Assembly (NCBI RefSeq): GCF_035046485.1
Contig: NC_085136.1
Span: forward strand, 157,654,754 to 157,718,753
Source of the DNA: Aedes albopictus
Taxonomy: Eukaryota; Arthropoda; Insecta; Diptera; Culicidae
DNA: 64,000 bases
Reading direction: 5' to 3'
Position 1 is the first letter of the stretch. Every line of letters starts with the position of its first letter. Under the pieces are notes generated by a model. That model ran no database searches. It had not been told where the DNA came from and was given only the letters and a program-made list of their open reading frames with translations. The translations under genes and the position numbers were made by a program. Positions 33,205 through 42,499 of the stretch are shown here, piece by piece.

Positions 33205-34019
33205 TATTTATTTCGTCAATCATAACGTAGACTACATATATACTTAAGGCTGTAACTATATCCTATTGTATCTTAAAGAGTTGAAATTAAATTTGTTCGT
33301 GATATGGTCAAATCAATTGATACACAGTGCTGGTTGTAAAGAGACATCATTCGATTCAAAGGACTGAATTTGGCATAATCTCTTCGATGATTGTTTAAAG
33401 CAAATAGATTTCTATTTCTCAATTGGGTTTTTAAATTAAGATAAATGTATTGATATTTTGATTTTATACGAAAGAGCACCTTTTTCTGAACCACCATGAT
33501 TTTTTTTTCAGATTTTTAGAACTTCATTTTGGTACCAAAAATCGCTTTCGAAGAGATTTTTCGAAATCACTATTTGACAGCTGGCCAACTACTTGACAGC
33601 TCCGCCCAGTACAAAATGCGACGAGGGGTGACTCGACAAATCGCTCCCATACAAACTTCAAACTGATTTTTAAATAGGTTCCCGGGCACCAAAATTCATG
33701 AAAATTTGGATTTCGGCTAAGTTTTGCATGCAGATTCTGAATATGGAATTATCTCAACGCCGCTAAAGAAGCCAATTGTCTAGTTGGAGCATAAAAATTT
33801 ATACACGATAGTAGATTTGCCGAGTCAATGCGTTTCGAAACAATATCATTTACAAATGAGACCATAGCAAATTCTCGGCTTTCCTTCAAGGTCTGGATAT
33901 CTATAAGCAAGCATCGAACCTTATATGAAGGCAACGGAAATGTGGTCCAGCCTAGATTGCGTAAAGCATATAAGAGAAATTGCTTTTGTATTGATTCAAT
34001 TCGTTCCTCATACTGCAGT
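33205..34019 (-). pseudogene. Non-LTR retrotransposon (host C), C-terminal end and 3' tail
   Basis: From 34018 leftwards: YEERIESIQKQFLLYALRNLGW, then PTRQLASLAALR-like words to 33749. After an unrelated ~240-bp insert (33500-33740) come RNRNLFALNNHRRDYAKF and SPLNRMMSLYNQHC (33440-33340), then an (aaata)n tail near 33205. The 5' portion lies at 40458-42490. The 7-bp duplication ctgcagt (34013-34019 and 40458-40464) marks where the TIR element entered. Across the junction the protein reads IAYVRSVLEYCS then YEERIES, losing only a few residues. Jockey-like by impression. Confidence 0.75.
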
Positions 34020-34130
34020 CACAGACAAACAGACGTAACACCTTGAACGATTTTCATGGAAATCCATCGCCCAGTTCACACTACCATCACCTGGTGGAAA
34101 AGTTGCTCGAATCACTATGTTGTGCAATAT

Positions 34131-34488
34131 TGTTGTAATCGTAGTAGGCATCGAAGTAAGCAACGATGACCAATGAACCTATGTACTAGTATATAAGATA
34201 CCTTAGCAACACCATGGACTTATCCACCGATGAACCGAATTCATCGCGGTCCGGGAATTTTGACACTAGAGCGGGGTCTGTTCCAATCAGAATCGTCCAA
34301 TTCTGATTGGAACGGCCCCGCTCTAGTGTCAAAATTCTCGGACCGCGATGAATTCGGTTCATCGGTGGATAAGTCCATAGCAACGCCTAGCAGCGCGTAT
34401 CACAGTAGGCGATTAAATTCAAATAAAATTTGTCTCATTAGTATCTAGTCAACGAACCAAACCAGACGTTTTCTTTTACTCTGCAAAA
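34131..34488 (+). repeat. copia 5' LTR (with inserted hairpin MITE)
   Basis: Starts tgttgtaatcgtagtagg and ends ttactctgcaaaa. A TATA-like tatataagata is at 34190-34200 and AATAAA at 34422-34427. The basic LTR is 188 bp, as in the 3' copy; this one is longer through the 161-bp element at 34216-34376 plus its AT duplication and a 7-nt insertion near 34441. Confidence 0.9.
34216..34376. mobile_element. 161-bp near-perfect hairpin MITE in the 5' LTR
   Basis: Ends GGACTTATCCACCGATGAAC inverted at both sides; arms of about 78 nt pair with few mismatches, leaving a tiny loop. Flanked by AT (34214-34215, 34377-34378). The 3' LTR has the uninterrupted site caccatagcaacg, proving insertion after copia integrated. 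It lies about 20 bp downstream of the TATA-like box, so it would be at or just after the transcription start. Confidence 0.9.
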
Positions 34489-34506
34489 GGTTATGGGCCC
34501 GAGGCT
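34489..34506 (+). other. copia primer-binding site
   Basis: ggttatgggcccgaggct follows the 5' LTR directly. In copia elements the minus-strand primer is an internal fragment of initiator tRNA-Met, and a ggttatgggccc-type PBS is characteristic. Assignment by family knowledge. Confidence 0.7.
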
Positions 34507-34551
34507 GGCCATAGCCAGAAGAAAAGTTAAAAGTGAGTGAAAATTTTCGCG

Positions 34552-37239
34552 ATGAACCGTCAGCAGCAGAATGGAGCAAGCGGAATCGGAGCTGGATTAC
34601 CGGGTGCCGTAGGCGGAGCCGGAGTGCCGGCCGCTGGGAACGGACGGATCAGCGCGGTCGCCATGCCCATCATCGAGAAGCTGAAGGGACGCGAAAATTA
34701 CTCCACGTGGGCGTTCGCGATGAAAATGACGCTCATTCGCGAGGGCACGTGGTACGCGGTATCGCCCCCGGCGGGGCAGCAAATTGACGAGGAGGTTAGT
34801 TTGCGAGCGTTGGCCACGATTTGCTTGAGCCTGGAGACGACGAATTACAGCCTGGTGCAGGACGCGAAAGACGCTCAGGAAGCTTGGGAGCAGCTGCGGA
34901 ATGCTTTCCAGGACAACGGCCTGACGAGGAAAATCGGGTTGTTGCGAAAGTTAACCTCGATTCGATTGGACGAATGCGGCAGCGTGGAATCGTACGTCGA
35001 CGAGCTGATGTCCACGGCGCACAAACTTGCGGGAATCGGTTTCAAAGTGGCCGACTCATGGCTGGCTGCGTTGTTGCTCATGGGACTTCCGGAGCACTAT
35101 GAACCAATGATAATGGGACTCGAGGCGTCGGGCACTGCGTTGACGTCGGACGCGGTGAAGGCAAAAATTTTGCAAGACGTGAAGCTACCGAGTGGATCGA
35201 AAAACGACGGCGCCGACGGTGCGTTGTACTCCAACCCGGCACGACGACGACGTGGTGGCAACGGTGGCACACCGAAGAAGGACGACACGTGCCACAACTG
35301 CAAGAAGCGGGGGCATTTTGCAGCAAAGTGCCCACTGAAGCAAACCCCACATAGGACATCGGGCAAAACATTGTGCAGCGTTTTTGCGATGGGTGATGTA
35401 AGTGGTGAGGAGTGGTACTTCGACTCTGGCGCCACGTGCCACATGTCTCGGAGTAGCAACGGCTTTGTGAAGCAACAGCACATGGCGCACCCGGTTGGCA
35501 CGGCGAACAACGGCAACATGATGTCTGTCGCGAAGGGTCTGGTCAAGCTGGACCTCGAAGAAGGCCCCATCGAAGTGCAGGAAGTGCTGCAAATTCCGGA
35601 ACTGGCCACCAATCTCCTTTCTATCAGCAAAATTTGCCAGAAGGGACTGACGGTGTTTTTCGACGCGGAGCGATGCGAAGTCCGCGAGAACGATGGGAAC
35701 GTGATCGCATCCGGCACACACGTGGGTGGCCTGTACAAGCTCAACCGGAATAACGAGCAGGCGTTAATGGCACCGAGCGCATCCATCTGGCACAGGCGGC
35801 TAGGTCATCTGAATCGCAAAAGCTTGCGGAAGTTGATGACGATGGCGGACGGCTTCGAATTGCGGGATGACGCTATTCCGGAGTGCATCGCTTGTATCGA
35901 GGGTAAGCATGCACGTAATCCTTTTCCTTCCAGTGTTTCGCGAGCCGAAGGGCTATTGGACTTGGTACACTCGGACCTGGTAGGACCCATCGAAGTTCCA
36001 TCTCTCGGTGGCAGCCGTTATGTGATGACTTTCATCGACGATGCGAGCCGAAAGGTGTTCCTCTATTTCCTGGAACGAAAAAGCGAAGCGTATGGGGCGT
36101 ATGAAACGTTCAAAGCAATGGCCGAGCGTCAAACAGGACGGAAGCTGAAGGTTCTGAGGACGGATAACGGAACCGAGAATGTGAATGCATCGTTCAGACG
36201 CAGTATGGCAAAGGATGGAGTTCGCCATGAGAAAACTTGTCCGTACACCCCCGAGCAAAATGGTGTGGCGGAGAGAATGAACCGGACGCTCATCGAGAAA
36301 GCCCGAAGCATGCTAAACGATTCGCGCCTACCGAAGCAATTTTGGGCCGAGGCGGTTTCAACGGCAGCGTACCTCGTCAATCGGAGCCCGACGAGGTCAA
36401 TCGAGACGACACCGGAAGAGGCGTGGACCGGTAAGAAGCCGGATTTGCGACACTTGAGGATTTTTGGATCACTAGCGTTGGTCCACGTGCCGAAGCAACG
36501 AAGGAGGAAGTTCGACCCCAAATCCCAGAAAGCGATTTTCGTGGGATACGCCGACGGTACCAAGGGGTATCGTTTATACGATCCGGTCAAGCGTGACATC
36601 CGGATCAGCCGCGACGTGGTTGTGGTTCAGGAAGGCGAACCGCAATATTTGGTCGAACGTGAGGAGAACCAGCAGCAAATACAGTTCATGGAGCTGTACT
36701 CGATCGATGAGCCGACTGCGACTGGCGAGATGAACCCGGTTGCGGAACCGAGAATCGGTGGCGGTGAGCTCACTGAAGACGAGATTGGAGAGCTGACATC
36801 ATCCGACAGCGAGTCAAGTGATCCGGAATTTCTGGATGCGAGCAACGAGCCTGCGCTCCCGTCGCAAATTGGTAGGCCAGCTGTTGAGCAGCAAGGGCTT
36901 AGGCGCAGCGATCGGGAGCGCCGAATTCCAGGCAAGTATTCTGATTTCGTTACCTATAGTTCCTTTTCTGGCGAAGTTGTTTCCCCCCAGCCCACATCGA
37001 TGTCTCCCAACACGACGGTCGATGACCCTCAAAGCTACGAGGAGGCGCTCAACGGGCCGGATCGCGAACAGTGGATCGCGGCCATGCGTAAGGAAATCAA
37101 GGCCCTGGAGGAGAATCAAACGTGGGAGCTAACCAGTCTTCCAAGCGACCGGAAGGCAATCCGGAACAAATGGGTCTTCAGGACGAAACGAGGACCAACT
37201 GGTGAGATCGAGCGGTACAAGGCCCGCTTGGTCGTATAA
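34552..37239 (+). pseudogene. copia gag-pol: Gag, protease, integrase and start of RT
   Basis: The first ATG is at 34552 (MNRQQQNGASG); the frame is also open from a GTG at 34537, but that is unlikely to be used. Domains in order: Gag core; zinc knuckle CHNCKKRGHFAAKC (near residue 247); protease motif WYFDSGATCHM (near 290); integrase zinc region HRRLGHLNRKS to CIACIEGK; integrase core with FIDDASRKVFLYF and RTDNGTE, then TPEQNGVAERMNRTL; GKKPDLRHLRIFGS; then the start of RT (EEALNGPDREQW, NKWVFRTKRGPTGEIERYKARLVV). It ends at an in-frame TAA (37237) where the family usually has Lys; the same frame continues immediately after. Polyprotein processed by its own protease; replicates through cytoplasmic particles. 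Confidence 0.92.
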
Positions 37240-37940
37240 GGGTGCTCGCAGCGGCCAGGAATCGACTATGCCGAAGTGTACTCCCCGGTGGTGCGGTATT
37301 CCACCATCCGCTACCTCTTGGCGCTGGCGGTAAAGCACGACCTCGATATAGAGCAGATGGACGCTGTTACTGCTTTCCTTCAAGGCGAGCTGGCGGACGA
37401 GGTCATATACATGGAGTTTCCTCGAGGATTTGCTGGCACCTCCAAACAAGTCTGTCGTTTGCGGAAGGCAATGTACGGGCTCAAACAGGCGAGCCGCGTG
37501 TGGAACAGCCAGCTAGACAAAGCGCTGAAGGATTTCGGCCTGGAGCAGTCAAAAGTGGACCCATGCCTGTACTTCCGAGTCGACGGTGAGAAAATGATTT
37601 TCGTCACCATTTACGTGGACGATTTCTTGATATTCACCAACGAAGCGAAGTTGAAGCGGAGATTGAAGTCGTTCCTCCACAATCGCTTCAAAATGAAGGA
37701 CCTCGGCGAAGCAACCTTCTGCCTGGGATTGAGGATCACGCGGGACCGGCAGAACGGGGAGCTGTGGGTAGATCAGGAGCACTACATCGACAGCGTGTTG
37801 CGGCGGTTCAACTTGGCGAACTGCAACCCAGTCTCCACACCGGCAGAGGCAAGCATCAAGCTGGACAAATCAATGTCACCGGCGACGCCGGACGAGACCC
37901 GCGAAATGAAGGATGTTCCATATCAGGAGGCAGTGGGCTG
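37240..37940 (+). pseudogene. copia RT (central), after the premature stop
   Basis: Same frame as 34552-37239. It contains GIDYAEVYSPVVRYSTIRYL, the first catalytic Asp region QMDAVTAFLQGEL, YGLKQASRVWN, and the YVDDFLIF box (37613-37636), so catalytic residues are present. It ends at PYQEAVG, where the hAT-like element enters. The apparent continuation of the frame to 38034 is element sequence. Confidence 0.9.
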
Positions 37941-39463
37941 TAAGGGTATGCGGTATACCGAAATGTTTCGCCAAATACACCTCGAAACGAAATTCCGCGG
38001 AATTCCATGGAATTCAACTAGGCGAAATTTATGATTTTGAATTTCGTTTCGTTTCGTCAAATTCTAAAAATTTCGCCTTCAAAAAATAGAATTTGGCGAA
38101 ATTAAACGGAATTCCGCGGAATGTCTAATAAATTTCGAAAACAATTTCATATCGTAAATGATCATAGCATCTATTGGAGATCTTGCTAATCTCAAGTTAC
38201 TGAAAAGCGTTATGGAATTTTCTAGGACCTACCATAAAGACATTTTTCAAAAACCCAAGTATAACACTTGTCACAAAAGAGTCGCAGTGGCGCAGGTTAT
38301 TATTTCGAAGGAGTCACTGTGACTTACTTCTTACAAATTAACACGTACTTGCTAGAACTAAGTCACAGTGACTTCTTCGTAAAAAAAAACCTGTGCCACC
38401 GTGACTTGTGACTTGCTTTCAACGCGGAACCATAAATAATATTTTGGTTAAATTTCCTGATGAAACCAAATGTAAAAAAAAATGTAAAAGAAATTCCACT
38501 TTAGATTCCCGATAAGAGTTTTGGCAGAGTAATGGAGAATAACAGGATTAGATGATATATGATGTGGGATATACTAGCAAAAGTTTTTAGAAAACATGGA
38601 AGCTCTCTCAGGAGATATATCTATAAAAAAAATATTGGAAACCCCAGGAGAAATTGATTAAGACCGAATTTCTCTGAAAATTAGAAAGATTGTGCCATTG
38701 AGCAGTATAAGTTGTGCGAGAAAAATTAGAAATTTCGAAGTCATGTACCTAAAACCGCTAAACCCGACAGTTACAGTTAGATCAAACATAGGACAAATAA
38801 TGATTCAAATATTTACCCCCTGACGAAGACACAAAACCCGTGTCGAAACGTTGGGCAAATAAAGAACGTCGTTTATCCAATAAATGACTGCGTAGCCAAA
38901 CATAATCAATTATGCTTAATTATGAAGAAAGCATTTTTTTTTCATCTATTTTAGCAAAATAACTCCTAAGCTAGTTAATTTTGGGACCTAAAGTCCCGAA
39001 TCGAAAGACCTGAAGGTTGAACACACACTGGTTTTACTGGGTATTTTCTGAGAAATTCAAGCATCTATCAACTTTTTCGAAGAATTTAGATTACAAGTTT
39101 TCTCCGAAGCTACGCTATCCACAGAGCTTGATGGTAAACATCTGGTTTATGTTTCTTATAATATGCTTCAGAATTATTATAAACAACCAGCATTAGAGTA
39201 TCTTATAGAGCTTTCGATTCCGGTGCTGCGCCACTGGTAGGAAAAAATGCAAATTTGTACAAAATTGATGTAACTGCAAAATTCCGCGGAATTTTTACGA
39301 AAATTTCGTTTCGTTTCGAAAAATACCGAGTGAATTCCGATTTCGTATCGATCTCACGAAATATTTTTGAATTTCGTTTCGTTTCGTACCGCATCGCATC
39401 AAAAATTTCAGATACCGTTTCGTTTCGTATCGCTTTGAAAAAATCCCATATCGCATACCCTTA
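37941..39463. mobile_element. hAT-like non-autonomous element, 1,523 bp
   Basis: The terminal inverted repeat TAAGGGTATGCG(G/A)TAT is perfect over 12 bp and the 8-bp target duplication gtgggctg (37933-37940, 39464-39471) is exact. An 8-bp duplication is the hAT signature. Subterminal regions carry many cgaaacgaaat/tttcgtttcg motifs and ccgcggaatt words at both ends, like hAT transposase binding arrays. Internally there is a nested inverted repeat (38281-38407) and a gaagacac-gtgtcgaaacgt motif near 38823-38856. No transposase frame. Removing it restores the copia frame exactly. Confidence 0.88.
38281..38407. repeat. Inverted repeat nested in the hAT-like element
   Basis: gtcgcagtggcgcaggtt and aaggagtcactgtgactta on the left pair with taagtcacagtgacttctt and aacctgtgccaccgtgac on the right. 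It looks like a small MITE within the larger element; target duplication not resolved. Confidence 0.6.
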
Positions 39464-40105
39464 GTGGGCTGTCTCACCTATCTGGCGCAAGCGACGCGGC
39501 CTGATATCAGTTTTGCGGTCAACCAAGTCAGCCAATTCAATGCAAAATCTGGGCGTAGTCATTGGAATGCTGTGAAGCGGATCATGCGGTACCTGAGAGG
39601 TACGAAATCGAGCCGACTGACGTACTCGAAGGATCGGGCATCGAATCTGGTTGGCTACACAGATGCCGATTGGGGAGGAGAACCGGACTCCATGAAATCC
39701 ACTACTGGGTACGTGTTCACCTTCATGGGAGGAGCTGTGTCGTGGAACGTGAAGCGGCAACCAACAGTTGCATTGTCCTCGTGCGAAGCGGAATACATCG
39801 CGCTTTCCCGCACAATCCAGGAAGCGCTTTGGTGGCACCACTTCCAGTCACAGATGTTTGGCGTGCAGGGAATTCCTATCCGGTGCGACAATCAATCGGC
39901 CATCTGCATCGCTCGGAACCAAGGATACAATCCACGGACGAAGCACTTAGACATCCGGTACCACTTCATCCGGGATGTGCTACAGCAAGGAATAATCGAG
40001 CTGGGATATGTGAGCACGAAGCAGCAACCTGCGGATGGGTTCACGAAAGCCCTGGCGAATCTGAAGCTGGAAGAAAACAATAGGTTAATTGGATTCTTTG
40101 CTTAG
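39464..40105 (+). pseudogene. copia RT tail and RNase H
   Basis: Resumes the copia frame after the hAT-like insertion: CLTYLAQATRPDISFAVNQV, then RNase H with YTDADWGG (catalytic Asp), ALSSCEAEYIAL (Glu), RCDNQSAICIARN (Asp) and KHLDIRYHFIRD. It ends LIGFFA-stop at 40103-40105, seven bases before the 3' LTR. It is intact itself; listed as pseudogene because pol as a whole is interrupted. Confidence 0.9.
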
Positions 40106-40112
40106 GGAGGAG
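40103..40112 (+). other. copia polypurine tract
   Basis: tagggaggag lies immediately before the 3' LTR start and would prime plus-strand synthesis. It overlaps the pol stop codon. Confidence 0.75.
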
Positions 40113-40300
40113 TGTTGTAATCGTAGTAGGCATCGAAGTAAGCAACGATGACCAATGAACCTATGTACTAGTATATAAGATACCTTAGCAACACCATAGC
40201 AACGCCTAGCAGCGCGAATCACAGTAGGCGATTAAATTCAAATAAAATTTGTCTCATTAGTCAACGAACCAAACCAGACGTTTTCTTTTACTCTGCAAAA
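40113..40300 (+). repeat. copia 3' LTR, 188 bp
   Basis: Uninterrupted LTR from tgttgtaatcg to ctctgcaaaa. It serves as the reference showing that the hairpin and 7-nt tatctag in the 5' LTR are secondary. Confidence 0.92.
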
Positions 40301-40457
40301 AATATCATCAACAGAAGGCGCTAGTGTGAAACGTCAAACACATAGGAAAACGATGCGCGCGCCTCTGGTTGTGAAAGCCACAACTATGAAAATTTAAAAT
40401 GTTCGTTAAAAACGTAGTCGATGGAAATTTCGCAAGTGTTACGTCTGTTTGTCTGTG

Positions 40458-42490
40458 CTGCAGTATTCTAGAACCGATCTGACATAAGCAATATACAATG
40501 TTTTAATCGTATAAGGGTCCTTGAAATTGTATCCGAAACGCTTTATAAAACCCAGCATATTGGTTGCTTTATGGATTCTGGCATTATAATGGTCAGTAAA
40601 TGCTAACTTAGAATCAAGAATAACTCCTAAATCTCTAATTCTGTCACACTTTACAACTACTTGATTTCCTAGAGATACAGTTATAGACGGTGTACTATGT
40701 TAAATACTGAACGTAATCAAATTACATTTTTGACGTTCAACTGCAGTAGACTTTTATTACACCATTGATCGAAAATGCATATTTCCCTAAGATACGTGTC
40801 CATGTCTTTTTCGTTTGTGATTTCCATAAAAAGTTTCATATTGTCAGCATATATTAAAATTTTTAGATGCTTAAGAATGTACGAAATATCGTTAACAAAT
40901 AATATAAAAAGTAAAGGTCCTAAATGTGATCCCTGGGGAACTCCTGATGATACATTGATAGGGTGTGTTTTTTTCCCCTTAAATTTTATTATCTGTTTTC
41001 GATTGGTTAAATACGATTCGATCCATTTCAAAAGTCTCAATTCAATTCCCAATCTATCAAGCTTGAAAACTAGCATAGGAATGTCAAGTTTGTCAGTATA
41101 AAGTGATTCGACGTAGTTACCTTTGTCCATTGCGGTTAAAGTGTAATTTACAAATTCTAACAAATTAGTAGTAGTTGAGCGGCCTTTAAAAAAAACCATG
41201 TTGTGCATTTGTTATTCTATGTTTTATTTGATTAAATACACTTTTGTTTATAATAGACTCAAAAAGTTTTGGAATGCATGAAATAATTGCAATTCCACGA
41301 TAATTACGAACATCAGATTTTTTTTTCCAGATTTATAGATGGGTATAAGAAAAGATTTTTTCCATTCATTCGGAAACATTCCAGTTTCAAGTGATTTGTT
41401 AAAAAGCCAAAATAATGGCGCTGCAAATTCAGTTGCCAAGTTTTACAGAAATATCGGTGGAATCCCATCTGGTCCTGATCCTTTGTTGGCCTCTAAATCT
41501 TTCAGACCTGTCATTATGTCCCGTAACAAAATTTGGTTGACACCAATATTGCTGGTCAAAACAGGAAAATGTGTAAAATATTCAAAATCACGATCTGCAT
41601 CCGAAAATTTACTATAAGTTTCTTGGAAAAAGGTCACGAAAAGGTTGCAAATTTACTCGAAATTTTCACCTACTTTGCCATCCAATGTTATTTTTGATAG
41701 AAAAATACTCGAGTTCAACCTAATTTTTGCATAATTGAAGAATCTCTTGGGGCACGATTTTACTTCATTCTCTGTTCTCCTGTTATACTCTTCAAGTACA
41801 GCCGATACAGCTAAATTAAGACGATCAAATATTTTTCTAAATTTTCTTGATCTTTGTTTTGTCTGTAAACTTAGTGAAATTTTTGTTTTTGATTTTTTAA
41901 ATTGATAATTTGCTTGTTGAACTGGATTTTTAGAACTATTATTTCGACGCTTCTTTATGAGTGGAACCTCAGAATGAATTATTTCCATCAAAATGCTATA
42001 AAAGACCTCTACGGCACAGTCTACTTCGCAATGTTTTAAAGCGGATTGCCAGTTTGTATTATTTAGTTTAATTCTAATATTGTCATAATCGGCATTATTG
42101 TAGTCATAGACATCCTCATATTCCCATTAATTATGGTTATTTATGGTTATTATGAACAAATATGGAAAACTCGATGGCAGTGTGAAAAGCTTCATTTTTC
42201 CATAGGGGCGATGGAGATTCATCAACACAAAAGTCATCAAATATGTTTGTTAATAAGAAGTCCAAATAACGGTTCTGTTGGTTCTTTACGTGATTAATTT
42301 TGCTTAAATCTAGACAGGCAGCTTTATCAAATATTAATTGTAATGTTTCATTCTCACCTACGACTGGTAGGAGAATGCATTCATTTTCTGAATCACAAAT
42401 AAAATCTGCATCACGTTGGTTAAAATCCCCATAAACATGTACCTTGAATTCCGGTGGAAGTTGTGAAAAACCGATATCTCTTCTCGGCAT
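40458..42490 (-). pseudogene. Non-LTR retrotransposon (host C), EN and RT
   Basis: From 42490 leftwards: endonuclease region (EFKVHVYGDFNQRDADFIC, FDKAACLDL, QQNRYLDFLLTN), linker (41991-41443, LEANKGSGPDGIPPIFL), then RT (YKSGKKNL, FFKGRSTTTNLLEF, SSGVPQGSHLGPLLFILFVND, IYADNMKLF), and the thumb to IAYVRSVLEYCS at the junction with 34018. Two catalytic losses are visible: the motif usually reading FSKAFD is deleted (LYTDKLDIPM), and YADD is YADN. Several frame changes also occur. It continues at 33205-34019. Confidence 0.8.
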
Positions 42491-42499
42491 TACGTCAAG

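Larger units (their letters stand above)
34131..40300 (+). mobile_element. Ty1/copia LTR retrotransposon, complete, two later insertions
   Basis: LTRs at 34131-34488 and 40113-40300 enclose a PBS, one gag-pol frame (about 1,340 codons when the insertion is removed), and a polypurine tract. The target duplication is aatat (34126-34130 and 40301-40305). Apart from an inserted 161-bp hairpin and a 7-nt tatctag difference, the LTRs differ by one substitution (gcgcgtatc versus gcgcgaatc), so the insertion is recent. Two defects in pol are seen: a TAA at 37237-37239 and a 1.5-kb hAT-like insertion at 37941. It lies within the small TIR element. Confidence 0.93.
34020..40457. mobile_element. TIR element (CACAGACAAACAGACGTAAC ends), split by copia
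   Basis: Ends CACAGACAAACAGACGTAAC (34020-34039) and its inverse at 40438-40457 are perfect over 20 bp, with further pairing through tttccat. Flanks are ctgcagt (34013-34019, 40458-40464). Without the copia insertion it is about 260 bp (34020-34130 plus 40306-40457), so it is a non-autonomous DNA element. The duplication of 7 bp (8 with one mismatch) is hAT-like, but the superfamily is unassigned. Confidence 0.8.

Noticed and set aside
34537..34551. GTG start 15 bases upstream for copia gag-pol
   Set aside because: An ATG at 34552 in the same frame is the reasonable eukaryotic start.
35097..35786. Minus-strand 229-codon frame
   Set aside because: Antisense shadow of copia gag-pol with GC-rich codon bias.
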